DNA of 64,000 nucleotides from G963691835 sp963691835. Lineage in GTDB: Bacteria; Pseudomonadota; Alphaproteobacteria; Thalassobaculales; Thalassobaculaceae. The position numbers and the translations under genes were made by a program. Of the stretch, positions 43,710 to 51,875 are shown piece after piece. Location: NCBI GenBank assembly GCA_963691835.1, contig OY829383.1:4712001-4776000 (forward strand), read 5' to 3'. The notes beneath the pieces were generated by a model, which saw only the letters and a list, made by a program, of their open reading frames with translations, did not search any database and had not been told where the DNA came from. Position 1 is the first letter of the stretch. Each line of letters begins with the position of its first letter.

Positions 43710-44566
43710 GCCCAGCCCCGCTCCACGCAAGCGACCCGGTTTCCGCACTGACTGAAGCGAATGCCGTCGCCCGGTCGGTGTACGCCGCGAACCGTTCGTC
43801 CCGTTTGGAGAACAGTGGTGCGGTGATCGTCGTCGCTTTCGACGACCTTGTCCTCTTCCGGGGTGGCAAGGAGGTCGTCCGGGAGGGCTTTACGGCCCCT
43901 GTCTACCATCGGCTCAAGGAAGTGGCACACATCCCCCTTGGCATCGCCACGGCCGCCACCGCAGGCCTGGATATCGCCGGAGACACGACATGGCGCCAGG
44001 AGTTCGAGCTGCTCACGGACGCAACGGAGAAGGCTCTAGACGGACTGGATGATGCCGGCTTCTCCGCCGCCCAGGCCGCACGACAGAAACGCATCCTTGA
44101 ACGCTCGCTGAGCTACATGGCCGATGCTTTGTCCAGGGAGACCCTGCTGCGCGGAGAATTGGTTAAGTATGCCGAAGAGGTGACCCCACCGGTGATGGTG
44201 AACAGCCGGGAAGCAGCAGAGGTCCAATTGGACGGCCTTCATGCCCTATTCGGTGCATGGCGGCAAAGTCATCTCGCCGACGATGCGATCGGCGATCTCC
44301 GTGTGATGGTTCTGGGGGCGAAGATGCCGAGACCCGGCAACCTTCAGTTCGAGTACTTCGTTCGGGTGATGGGCGACGACGCTGTCGGCAGACGCTTGGT
44401 CTATGCGGAGGGCATCTTCGATCCCGATGGGGCGATGCGGTTGCTTGGCACCATTCTTCAGGATCGCACTGTTGCCACGCTGATGTTCGGTGAGACGCTT
44501 CGGCTGGACCGGGATCTGCTCGCAGACGATGCAGCCGTTCATCTGAAGAAAATATTCGGCCGATGA
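43637..44566 (+). CDS. Secreted/periplasmic protein of unknown family
   Basis: 309 residues. A clear signal peptide (MRHLYRFVGHIALPACAGVLLATLSPAPLHA, cleavage after about residue 31) is followed by a soluble mostly helical domain (DATEKALDGLDDAGFSAAQAARQKRILERSLSYMADAL) and an alpha/beta part (FEYFVRVMGDDAVGRRLVYAEG). I do not recognise a characterised family. It lies 95 bp after ycaO and 40 bp before the MFS gene on the same strand, so the three probably form one unit. Its role in that unit is unknown. Confidence 0.8.
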   Translation: MRHLYRFVGHIALPACAGVLLATLSPAPLHASDPVSALTEANAVARSVYAANRSSRLENSGAVIVVAFDDLVLFRGGKEVVREGFTAPVYHRLKEVAHIPLGIATAATAGLDIAGDTTWRQEFELLTDATEKALDGLDDAGFSAAQAARQKRILERSLSYMADALSRETLLRGELVKYAEEVTPPVMVNSREAAEVQLDGLHALFGAWRQSHLADDAIGDLRVMVLGAKMPRPGNLQFEYFVRVMGDDAVGRRLVYAEGIFDPDGAMRLLGTILQDRTVATLMFGETLRLDRDLLADDAAVHLKKIFGR

Positions 44567-44606
44567 CGCAGCGCCGTCGCCGGACCGCCGTACTGCCCGC
44601 TTTCCG

Positions 44607-45821
44607 ATGCGGCTGACCGGCAAGGCATCATCGCTCGCCGTCCTGTCGTACGCGCAAGTCGCGGCGATGTCGCTTTGGTTTTCGGCGTCGGCAGTCCTGC
44701 CGGCCATAGACGCGGAAGTCGGGTTGTCCGACTTTCAGAAATCGATGTTCACAAGCGCTGTCCAAGCCGGTTTCGTTGCGGGCAGCCTTACGAGTGCCTT
44801 TCTGGGGTTGGCCGACCGGATCGACGCCCGCCGTTTCTTTACGGTGTCCTGCCTGATCGCCGCGATCGCGAACGCGGGCATGCTGCTGGTGGAGCCGACC
44901 TCGCCGGTGATCATGGTGCTGCGGTTCATCACCGGGATGTGCATGGCGGGAATCTACCCCGTCGGAATGAAGATGGCGGCCGGTTGGGCCAAAGGTGACA
45001 TGGGGCTGCTCGTCGGACTGCTGGTCGGCGCGCTGACGTTGGGATCCGCCTCCCCGCATCTGGTCAACGGCCTGACGACCCTGGACTGGCGGCTGACAAT
45101 CGCCATCACGTCCCTTTTGGCTTTCAGTGCCGCGCTTGCCATTCAGTTTGTGGGACAGGGCCCCATCGTCACGTCGGGCACCCGGTTCGACCCACGGTCG
45201 GTCCTTTGGGCGTGGCGGATCCCCTCCCTCCGCCTCGCGAACCTCGGCTATCTCGGTCACATGTGGGAGTTGTACGCAGTCTGGGCCTGGCTGGGCATCT
45301 TCTTGGATGCCAGCTTTCGGCTGGCCATGCCAGATGACGGCTCTGCGGGAAGTTGGGCAAGGATCGCCACCTTCACGGCGATCGGTGCCGGGGCGGCGGG
45401 CTCGCTGTTCGCCGGTTTCATGGCGGACCGGGTGGGCCGGACGACGGTAACGGTTGTCGCGATGGCGGTCAGCGGTACCTGTGCGGCGACCGTCGGCCTC
45501 TTCTTCGGCGGTAACCCGTGGCTCTTGACCGTGATCTGCGTCATCTGGGGGGTCAGCATCATCGCTGACTCCGCTCAGTTCTCTGCCTCCGTCGCAGAAC
45601 TCTCGAACCGGCATCTGGTCGGAACCATGCTGACGCTTCAAACCGCGATGGGCTTTCTGCTGACGCTGATCACGATCCACCTGATGCCGACGTTCGTGGA
45701 TCTGCTGGGCTGGACCTGGGCCTTCGTCCCCCTGGCTCTGGGCCCCGCCCTCGGTATCGTTGCCATGCTGAGACTTCGGGCCCACCCGGACGCCGTCAAG
45801 CTGGCGGGGGGCCGACGCTAA
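44607..45821 (+). CDS. MFS transporter
   Basis: 404 residues with twelve predicted membrane helices. Loop 2-3 motif GLADRIDARRFF and second-half FAGFMADRVGRTTVTV. The sequence resembles MFS permeases of the nitrate/cyanate or drug-efflux type without a clear specificity. The ATG follows the stop of the secreted protein by 40 bp. By position it may import a substrate for, or export a product of, the YcaO locus; this is inference. Confidence 0.9.
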   Translation: MRLTGKASSLAVLSYAQVAAMSLWFSASAVLPAIDAEVGLSDFQKSMFTSAVQAGFVAGSLTSAFLGLADRIDARRFFTVSCLIAAIANAGMLLVEPTSPVIMVLRFITGMCMAGIYPVGMKMAAGWAKGDMGLLVGLLVGALTLGSASPHLVNGLTTLDWRLTIAITSLLAFSAALAIQFVGQGPIVTSGTRFDPRSVLWAWRIPSLRLANLGYLGHMWELYAVWAWLGIFLDASFRLAMPDDGSAGSWARIATFTAIGAGAAGSLFAGFMADRVGRTTVTVVAMAVSGTCAATVGLFFGGNPWLLTVICVIWGVSIIADSAQFSASVAELSNRHLVGTMLTLQTAMGFLLTLITIHLMPTFVDLLGWTWAFVPLALGPALGIVAMLRLRAHPDAVKLAGGRR

Positions 45822-45828
45822 CGGTGGG

Positions 45829-47415
45829 TCAGCCGTTGGCGGGTTTGGGCCAGAAGCGCCGGGCCTTGGAGAACGCTTGCCACGCGGCCATCAAGTCCGG
45901 GTCCGCGTCGACCATCGCGCGGCCGTGCCATCCGATCAGAACACCCCCTGCTTCGAGGACCTCCGGCCGCAACCGGGCGGGTGCATCCTGGGCAAGCAGG
46001 CCGACCTGGCGGCGGGCCTCTTCGTAATCGTTGAGATAACCGAGCATGTCCTGTAGCCGGGCGGCCAGTTTCGCGAACGGCTTGGCCCGTTTTCTGTCGT
46101 AGAGGCCCATGTGGAACTCGGACAGGTACCGCATCTTCTTGAGGCGGAGCCGAAGCTCGTGCCGGGCTTCGACGTTTTCCTTGAGCATGCGGCGGCCGAT
46201 CTTCCGGGTTCTGGCGAACCTCTTCTCCAGTGCCGAGGCGGCGAAATCACCCAGACGCACCAAGTGATCGCCCGTGCCCGCGCTCCGCAGATCTTCCCGG
46301 AGCCGGCCTGCAAGGAGAAGGAACCGCGTGAAGCGCGCCGAGGCGACGGCTTCCCGCGCACCCGCCCTGCCCGCGTCACGCCGCTTCATCGCCAATTCCG
46401 CCAGGCGGGAGAGCGCACCCTGGTCGGGCAGTCCGCGTGCGACCGGCGCCAACATGTCTTCCAGGAAGACGTCCCATTCCCGCGCCGCACCAAGAGCCCC
46501 AGCGAGCCAACGAGCCTCCGCCGCGACCTCGGCGATGTCGTCTTCAGGAACCAGTGCGTTGAACATCGACAAGGCCGCCCGTAACCGCCGGATGCCGACC
46601 CGCATCTGATGCGGCCCTTCACTCAACTCGCTCAACAGAATGACAGGCTCATTACCGGCGATCTGGGTGATGCAGCTGCCAAGGATCTCGGCCGCCGCCT
46701 CGCCGAGCCGCATTCCCGACTCAAGTTTAACCGGTTTGGCTTTCACCGGTTTCGGCTCTACCGGAGCACTCAACCTCTGACCGCGCGCCGCCTTCGACAG
46801 AAAACCCAGCCGGACGGGAACCGTCTCATGAACCCTGAGGGCGACATCGAAAAGGGTGCGGGACGAGCCGTCGGCCAACTCCAGTTCCAGTTCGGCAAGC
46901 GCTTCCGTGCGGCCGTCCGCCCGGATTTCTCCCTGGTCGAGATCCGCGAGGATCTCTGAGCACTTGCCGTCGGGTGCTGTGAACTGAATCCGCCGTTCGG
47001 TTCTGCGGAAGTCGGTCTCGAAAACCGGAGACAACCGCTCCCAGATTTCTGGTTTGCCGATGACGGAGCGGATCTGCGGGTCCGCAAACGCATCAAGGAC
47101 CGGCCGATCCCCGGTGATCGGCGCTTCGTCCTCGATCCTCTCAGAGAAACCGCTGTTCACGTGCGCGCCCATCTTCGCCGTCTGGATCATGCGGCGGCCC
47201 ACGCCCCGAACACGAAGCGAAATGTCGGCCGCCTCCAAAGCGCCGTCGGGCGTGTCAAAGTAGATGGACCGAAGCCGCTGGCTGACGGATTTGGAGCGAG
47301 TCCCACCCGCCGCCCCGGCGTCGGAGGAAGACGGCGACAGAATGGGCAGCCGACGCAGTTTCGGAATCTGTGCCGGCTCGATCGTCAACCTCAGCTCAAG
47401 TTCCTTCGAACTCAT
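45829..47415 (-). CDS. CYTH-CHAD domain protein (triphosphate / polyphosphate related)
   Basis: 528 residues. The N-terminal CYTH domain (about 1-215) begins with KELELRLTI where the tunnel-fold ExExK motif is expected; the Lys is replaced by Arg. Other CYTH segments are LRSIYFDTPDGALEAADISLRVR and ALAELELELADG. The C-terminal CHAD domain (about 240-520) is helical and basic with EGPHQMRVGIRRLRAALSMF and LRLRLKKMRYLSEF. CYTH enzymes hydrolyse triphosphates and CHAD domains bind inorganic polyphosphate. The start overlaps the sixA-like stop (ATGA), implying coupled expression. Confidence 0.92.
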   Translation of the reverse strand: MSSKELELRLTIEPAQIPKLRRLPILSPSSSDAGAAGGTRSKSVSQRLRSIYFDTPDGALEAADISLRVRGVGRRMIQTAKMGAHVNSGFSERIEDEAPITGDRPVLDAFADPQIRSVIGKPEIWERLSPVFETDFRRTERRIQFTAPDGKCSEILADLDQGEIRADGRTEALAELELELADGSSRTLFDVALRVHETVPVRLGFLSKAARGQRLSAPVEPKPVKAKPVKLESGMRLGEAAAEILGSCITQIAGNEPVILLSELSEGPHQMRVGIRRLRAALSMFNALVPEDDIAEVAAEARWLAGALGAAREWDVFLEDMLAPVARGLPDQGALSRLAELAMKRRDAGRAGAREAVASARFTRFLLLAGRLREDLRSAGTGDHLVRLGDFAASALEKRFARTRKIGRRMLKENVEARHELRLRLKKMRYLSEFHMGLYDRKRAKPFAKLAARLQDMLGYLNDYEEARRQVGLLAQDAPARLRPEVLEAGGVLIGWHGRAMVDADPDLMAAWQAFSKARRFWPKPANG

Positions 47416-47942
47416 GCGCTTGGTCCAACCTCGTCACGTGGTGTGGTGAAGGACATGAGCGTACCACCCTGTCGTACGGCGCTGCTCCAGGACTCGGCCT
47501 GGAGGCCGATCAACGCCGCCGCACCGGACGGGAACTTCGTCAGCATCCGTTCCCGGTCGCGGCCATCATCAGCAGTGGTCATCCGAGTAGCAACAGCCTC
47601 CATTACCGGATTGTGACCGATAAATGTCAGATTTGCTACGTCACTCGACATATTACTCAAAACATCCACAAAATCGGCAACACTGGACTCGTAGATCCGG
47701 CGTTCAAACCGAACGAGGATCGATGGAAACAGGGGCAGAAGCACCCTTTCCAGCGTACTGACGGTCCTTTTCGCCGGAGAGCACACAACAAGGTCCGGGA
47801 CGAGCGATGTCCGCCTAATCTGCTCCCGCACGACAGCCGCCGCGTTCATGCCCCGCTTTGACAGAGGACGATCGAAGTCGTCGAGGGTTGGATCATCCCA
47901 ACTTGACTTGAGGTGACGCAGAAGAAGCAGTCGCCGTTCCAC
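47412..47942 (-). CDS. SixA-type histidine phosphatase
   Basis: About 176 residues. The N-terminus LLLLRHLKSSWDDPTLDDFDRPLSKRG carries the RH catalytic motif and the DxxRPLxxRG block typical of SixA phosphohistidine phosphatases; the second His is in LTFIGHNPVMEAVA. The frame is open upstream but unrecognisable. GTG at 47940-47942 is chosen because AGGAAGG lies six bases before it. The stop overlaps the CYTH-CHAD start. SixA acts on phosphohistidine in phosphotransfer proteins; the target here is unknown. Confidence 0.88.
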   Translation of the reverse strand: MERRLLLLRHLKSSWDDPTLDDFDRPLSKRGMNAAAVVREQIRRTSLVPDLVVCSPAKRTVSTLERVLLPLFPSILVRFERRIYESSVADFVDVLSNMSSDVANLTFIGHNPVMEAVATRMTTADDGRDRERMLTKFPSGAAALIGLQAESWSSAVRQGGTLMSFTTPRDEVGPSA

Positions 47943-48267
47943 CTTCGACCTTCCTGAAATCCAATTCTCACCACAATCAACAACATATGGGCAGAGATAG
48001 ACGACGACGAGAGCTTTATCTTGTAAACTACTGATTCGTGGACATCCGTTGGGCTCAGGCGGGCACCGGTTCCGCGAAGACGGGGGTACGGGCGTTGCGA
48101 GGACGTCCGAAGGGGTGGAGGCGGACATCTCTAAGATCGAGAAACTATCTGCTGGCTACGGGGGTCAGGGAACCCTCTCGCTGGGCGACCGGGTCCACAC
48201 CTCAGTTGCTGCGGACGGAACGGCAAACGCGTCTGCTGAGGCGGGACCGGCACCACGAACGGATCCG
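47943..48267. other. Intergenic region between the sixA-like gene and a GNAT gene
   Basis: 325 bp between divergent genes. The GNAT reading frame is open upstream to about 48049 but shows no GNAT similarity there and looks like low-complexity GC-rich sequence. The segment at about 47960-48030 is relatively AT-rich and is the likely site of the promoters. No RNA gene or repeat was recognised. Confidence 0.4.
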
Positions 48268-48765
48268 ATGTCGGCGGTGAACGTCCGGTTGGCGGGCCCC
48301 TCCGACGCCGATGCCATCGCAGGTCTTTCGCAGGAGCTGCTGGCGTTTTACGGACTGCCTTCCAAACACCCGCGCGCCTATCTCGGGCACATGATCCAGA
48401 AACATGCGCTGGTGGAGAACTCTGCGCTGGAGGTTTTGATCGCCACACGGCGGGATCGAACCCTCGGGTTTCTCGCCTATTCCCACTACTTCGCAATCGC
48501 GGCCTGCCGGCGGAGTTTCTTTATCCAGGACATCTTCGTCACCCGGCGGGAACGGACCCGGGGTACGGGACGGGCGCTTATGGGCGCGCTTGTCGACATC
48601 GCGGCTGAGCGGGGCATCGACCAGATCGATTGGACGACCGATCCCTGGAACACAAAGGCGAAGCGCTTCTACGATTCCATGGGCCCGCTCCTCAAGGGTG
48701 AGAAGATCTTTTACCGGATGCTTGACCCAACGCCCGCCGCCCTCGACCCGGAAAACAACGATTGA
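48268..48765 (+). CDS. GNAT family N-acetyltransferase
   Basis: 165 residues. The GNAT core is visible: FFIQDIFVTRRERTRGTGRALMGALVDIA holds the acetyl-CoA R/QxxGxG/A motif (about 103-110), and the C-terminal strand-helix WTTDPWNTKAKRFYDSMG is typical. The overall pattern resembles small polyamine/amino-acid-type acetyltransferases. The ATG at 48268 (MSAVNVRLAGPSDADAIAGL) is the natural domain start; the frame is open further upstream. Confidence 0.87.
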   Translation: MSAVNVRLAGPSDADAIAGLSQELLAFYGLPSKHPRAYLGHMIQKHALVENSALEVLIATRRDRTLGFLAYSHYFAIAACRRSFFIQDIFVTRRERTRGTGRALMGALVDIAAERGIDQIDWTTDPWNTKAKRFYDSMGPLLKGEKIFYRMLDPTPAALDPENND

Positions 48766-48787
48766 GCGTTCACCGTCGCGAGAGCGG

Positions 48788-48876
48788 TGCCCATTCGGAG
48801 GTGGATCGCACCCTTAGCCGGGTCTAGTCTCCCGCGTTCCGGCGGCAACCACGCCGCCCGGAAACGTGAATGGGCA
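48788..48876 (+). repeat. Inverted repeat enclosing a hairpin in the leader of the cysteine synthase gene
   Basis: TGCCCATTC (48788-48796) is exactly complementary to GAATGGGCA (48868-48876), which ends 14 bp before the cysK start. Between them a second imperfect stem (TTCCGGCGGC with GCCGCCCGGAA, about 48838-48862) can form. As RNA this gives a compact two-stem leader, a possible cis-regulatory element; it does not match a riboswitch class that I can recognise. Confidence 0.45.
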
Positions 48877-48890
48877 TTGGGACGACGGTA

Positions 48891-49892
48891 ATGGATACGC
48901 GCGACGGCTTCATTGATGCGATCGGCAGAACCCCCCTCATCAAGCTGAAGGCCGCCTCGGAGGCGACCGGGTGCACCATCCTTGGGAAGGCTGAGTTCCT
49001 CAATCCGGGGGGCTCGGTGAAGGACCGAGCGGCACTCGCGATCGTCAAGGACGCCGAAGAAAAGGGTGACTTGAAGCCGGGTGGCGTCATCGTCGAGGGA
49101 ACCGCAGGCAACACGGGCATCGGTCTGGCACTGGTCGGAAATGCGCGGGGCTACCGGACGGTCATCGTCATGCCCGAAACCCAGAGCCAGGAGAAGAAGG
49201 ACATGCTCCGCCTGTGCGGGGTCGATCTTCATCTGGTTCCAGCCCTGCCCTTCCGGGACCCGGGCAACTATGTCCGTGTCTCCGAAAGCATGGCGAAGGA
49301 ACTCGCTGAGACGGAACCGAACGGGGCGATCTGGGCCAATCAGTTCGACAACGTCGCGAACTGCATGGGGCACTACGCGACCACCGGCCCGGAAATCTGG
49401 GATCAGACCGAGGGCAAGGTAGACGGTTTCATCTGCGCTGTGGGCACAGGCGGCACGCTCGCAGGGGTCGGCATGGCGCTGAAAGAGCGGAATCCGGACG
49501 TCAAGATCGGTCTCTCCGACCCGATGGGTTCGGCCATCTACGGCCACTACGCCAACGGTGAGCTGAAAGCTGAAGGCTCGTCGATCTCGGAAGGGATCGG
49601 GCAAGGCCGGATCACCAAGAACCTGGAGAAAGCGATCGTCGACCTTCCGTTCCAAGTGACGGATGAAGAAGCGCTGCCGGTCATCTTCGATCTGTTGCAG
49701 CACGAGGGGCTCTGCATGGGTGGGTCGACCGGCATCAACATCGTGGGCGCCATGAAGATGGCGAAAGCCCTCGGACCGGGGCACACCATCATCACGATCC
49801 TGTGCGATTGGGGACACCGTTATCAGAGCAAGGTCTACAACCCGGCCTTCCTCCGCGAGAAGGGATTGCCCGTTCCCGCTTGGCTCGACTGA
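48891..49892 (+). CDS. cysK: Cysteine synthase (O-acetylserine sulfhydrylase)
   Basis: 333 residues, PLP-dependent conversion of O-acetylserine and sulfide to cysteine. Motifs: PLIKLKAASEATGCTILGKAE at the N-terminus, PLP lysine in NPGGSVKDRAAL (about 42-53), the GTAGNTGIGLAL substrate loop, and the phosphate loop VGTGGTLAGVG. The ATG at 48891 (MDTRDGFIDAIGRTPL) follows a structured leader; an in-frame ATG seven codons upstream (48870) is possible. It is followed by a mercaptopyruvate sulfurtransferase gene (28 bp), a coherent sulfur unit. Confidence 0.94.
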   Translation: MDTRDGFIDAIGRTPLIKLKAASEATGCTILGKAEFLNPGGSVKDRAALAIVKDAEEKGDLKPGGVIVEGTAGNTGIGLALVGNARGYRTVIVMPETQSQEKKDMLRLCGVDLHLVPALPFRDPGNYVRVSESMAKELAETEPNGAIWANQFDNVANCMGHYATTGPEIWDQTEGKVDGFICAVGTGGTLAGVGMALKERNPDVKIGLSDPMGSAIYGHYANGELKAEGSSISEGIGQGRITKNLEKAIVDLPFQVTDEEALPVIFDLLQHEGLCMGGSTGINIVGAMKMAKALGPGHTIITILCDWGHRYQSKVYNPAFLREKGLPVPAWLD

Positions 49893-49920
49893 CATCTCAC
49901 ATTCCTGACGGACATCAATC

Positions 49921-50790
49921 ATGACTTTCGCCAACCCGTCTTCTCTGGTCTCAACCGAGTGGCTCGCCGGGAACCTCGACAACCCGTCGGTCCGCATCGT
50001 CGACGGTACCTCGCACCTGCCCACCGCGAGGCGAAATGCGGATGAAGAGTTTCTGGAGCGGCGGATTCCAGGCGCCATTCGCTTCGACATCGATGACGTG
50101 AAGGACCCGGACAGCGCCCTCGCCCATATGATGCCCCCGGCTGAGATCTTCGCGGCCAAGGTCGGGGCAATGGGAATCTCGAATGAGACGCTGGTCGTCG
50201 TCTATGACGTCTATGGCCTCCAGTCGGCGGGCCGGGTCTGGTGGATGTTCCGCACCTTTGGGCATAGCAAAGTCGCCATCCTCAACGGCGGCCTTCCGAA
50301 GTGGCTGGACGAGGGCCGGGCGACGGACAGCGGACCGGTGACGGCGCCGGGTGCGGTCTCCTACAGCGCCGCGATGGCGGCCGGGAAAGTGCGCGACCTC
50401 GACGCCATGAGATCCAACATCGACAGCAAGGCGGAGTTGGTCCTCGATGCCCGCGCCGCCGGACGCTACACAGGGGAGCAGCCGGAGCCCAGAGCCGGAA
50501 TGCGGTCGGGGCACATCCCCGGCAGCCTCAGCCTGCCGTTCACGGATTTGGTAGAGGGGCCGCATCGTGAGATGAAATCGGCCGACGACATCCGCACAGT
50601 TCTGTCCGATGCGGGCGTCGACCCGTCCCGCCCGATCGCAGCGACGTGCGGCTCCGGTGTTACGGCTTGCGCCATTGCCTTCGGCCTTCATCTGATCGGC
50701 CATGACGATGTCGCGATCTATGACGGCTCCTGGAGCGAGTGGGGTGCTCGGGACGACACACCGGTCGCCACCGGTTCTGAAGCGGGTTGA
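49921..50790 (+). CDS. sseA: 3-mercaptopyruvate sulfurtransferase
   Basis: 289 residues with two rhodanese domains. The C-terminal domain carries the active-site loop ATCGSGVTAC (Cys at about 241); the CGSGVTA form is typical of mercaptopyruvate rather than thiosulfate specificity. The N-terminal domain has RRIPGAIRFDIDDVKDPDSALAHMMP and VVVYDVYGLQSAGRVWWMFRTFGH. It is directly downstream of cysK and probably cotranscribed, handling cysteine-derived sulfane sulfur. Confidence 0.93.
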   Translation: MTFANPSSLVSTEWLAGNLDNPSVRIVDGTSHLPTARRNADEEFLERRIPGAIRFDIDDVKDPDSALAHMMPPAEIFAAKVGAMGISNETLVVVYDVYGLQSAGRVWWMFRTFGHSKVAILNGGLPKWLDEGRATDSGPVTAPGAVSYSAAMAAGKVRDLDAMRSNIDSKAELVLDARAAGRYTGEQPEPRAGMRSGHIPGSLSLPFTDLVEGPHREMKSADDIRTVLSDAGVDPSRPIAATCGSGVTACAIAFGLHLIGHDDVAIYDGSWSEWGARDDTPVATGSEAG

Positions 50791-50819
50791 AACGACGAAT
50801 GGTCCAGAGAAAGGAAGAT

Positions 50820-51875
50820 GTGCTCGCATTCAGGCCGATTGAAGACGGAGATGTAGATGCCGTCGTCGCTCTCTGGCGTGAGTGCGGCCTTGTTGTCCCA
50901 ACGAACGATCCGGTTGCCGATATCGCCTTCGCCCGCGCGCAGACAAACGCGGAGGTTCTGCTTTCCGCAACCCCGGATGGGGACCCGACGGCAACCGTGA
51001 TGATTGGACATGACGGCCACCGGGGCTGGATCTACTACGTCGCCGTCTCGCCCAGCAGTCAGGGAAAAGGTCTCGGCCGCCACGCCGTCGCCGCCGCGGA
51101 AGACTGGCTGCGCGCACGAGGTGTCGGAAAGATGCAGCTCATGATTCGGGACACCAATGAAAAGGTCCGGGATTTCTATGCCGCGATCGGTTGGACCCAA
51201 GAGCCCCGACTGGTCATGTCCAAGCGGCTTCGGCCGGTGCCCGAGGTTCCGGGCCCTCTGACCACACGCGTCACCCGCCTTGAAATGTTGGAAAGACCCA
51301 CCCGGCCGACGGTTCCGGCACCGGCGGGGCGCATGGTCTCCCTTCAGAAGTTGGACAGCCCGACAGTCTCTTTCTACCGCTGGCTCAACGAGACGGTCGG
51401 CCGCCGCTGGACCTGGGTCAACGTCCGGGCATGGAGTGACGAGAAAGTTGCCGAGGTGATCGCCCAGGCGTCGGAAGAGGTCTACCTGCTGTCGGTCGGC
51501 GGCGTTCCGGCCGGGTACTGCCATATCAGCCGCGCGGTGCCGGGTGAGACGGAGATCTCCTATTTCGGTCTGTTGCCGGAGTTCATTGGGGCGGGGCTTG
51601 GCTGGTACTTCATCAATGCCATGATCGACATCGCCTGGCTCGGCGAGGTGAAACGCATCTGGCTGAACACCTGTGACCTCGACCACCCAAGGGCGCTTGG
51701 GAACTACCAGCGGGCAGGCTTTGTGCCGTTCGGCCAGTTCGAAGAAACTTTGCCGGACCCGAGAAACTTCGGACTGCCGTGGCCCGAGGGTCGCGCCGGA
51801 GCGTCCAAGGGCAACATGGCTCCAGTCTCAGGGGATGACACCGTTGTCCCGATAAGACTGAAGGACCCGCACTAG
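50820..51875 (+). CDS. Protein with two tandem GNAT acetyltransferase domains
   Basis: About 351 residues. Domain 1 (about 1-140) is a complete GNAT with IYYVAVSPSSQGKGLGRHAV (acetyl-CoA motif) and MIRDTNEKVRDFYAAIGW. After a Pro-rich linker (RPTRPTVPAPAG), domain 2 (about 170-335) has SYFGLLPEFIGAGLGWYFINAMID and NTCDLDHPRALGNYQRAGFVPF. GTG at 50820 is preferred because AAAGGAAG lies just upstream; TTG 50787 (overlapping the sseA stop) and ATG 50799 are alternatives. The substrates are unknown. The 3' end overlaps the convergent reductase gene by 48 bp. Confidence 0.87.
   Translation: MLAFRPIEDGDVDAVVALWRECGLVVPTNDPVADIAFARAQTNAEVLLSATPDGDPTATVMIGHDGHRGWIYYVAVSPSSQGKGLGRHAVAAAEDWLRARGVGKMQLMIRDTNEKVRDFYAAIGWTQEPRLVMSKRLRPVPEVPGPLTTRVTRLEMLERPTRPTVPAPAGRMVSLQKLDSPTVSFYRWLNETVGRRWTWVNVRAWSDEKVAEVIAQASEEVYLLSVGGVPAGYCHISRAVPGETEISYFGLLPEFIGAGLGWYFINAMIDIAWLGEVKRIWLNTCDLDHPRALGNYQRAGFVPFGQFEETLPDPRNFGLPWPEGRAGASKGNMAPVSGDDTVVPIRLKDPH

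Noticed and set aside
44628..45785. A 385-codon minus-strand frame opposite the MFS gene after the secreted protein
   Set aside because: Strongly charged and repetitive, antisense to a clear twelve-helix transporter.
48711..50159. A 482-codon minus-strand frame across cysK and the start of sseA
   Set aside because: The plus strand has unmistakable cysteine synthase and rhodanese motifs; the minus frame has no family features.
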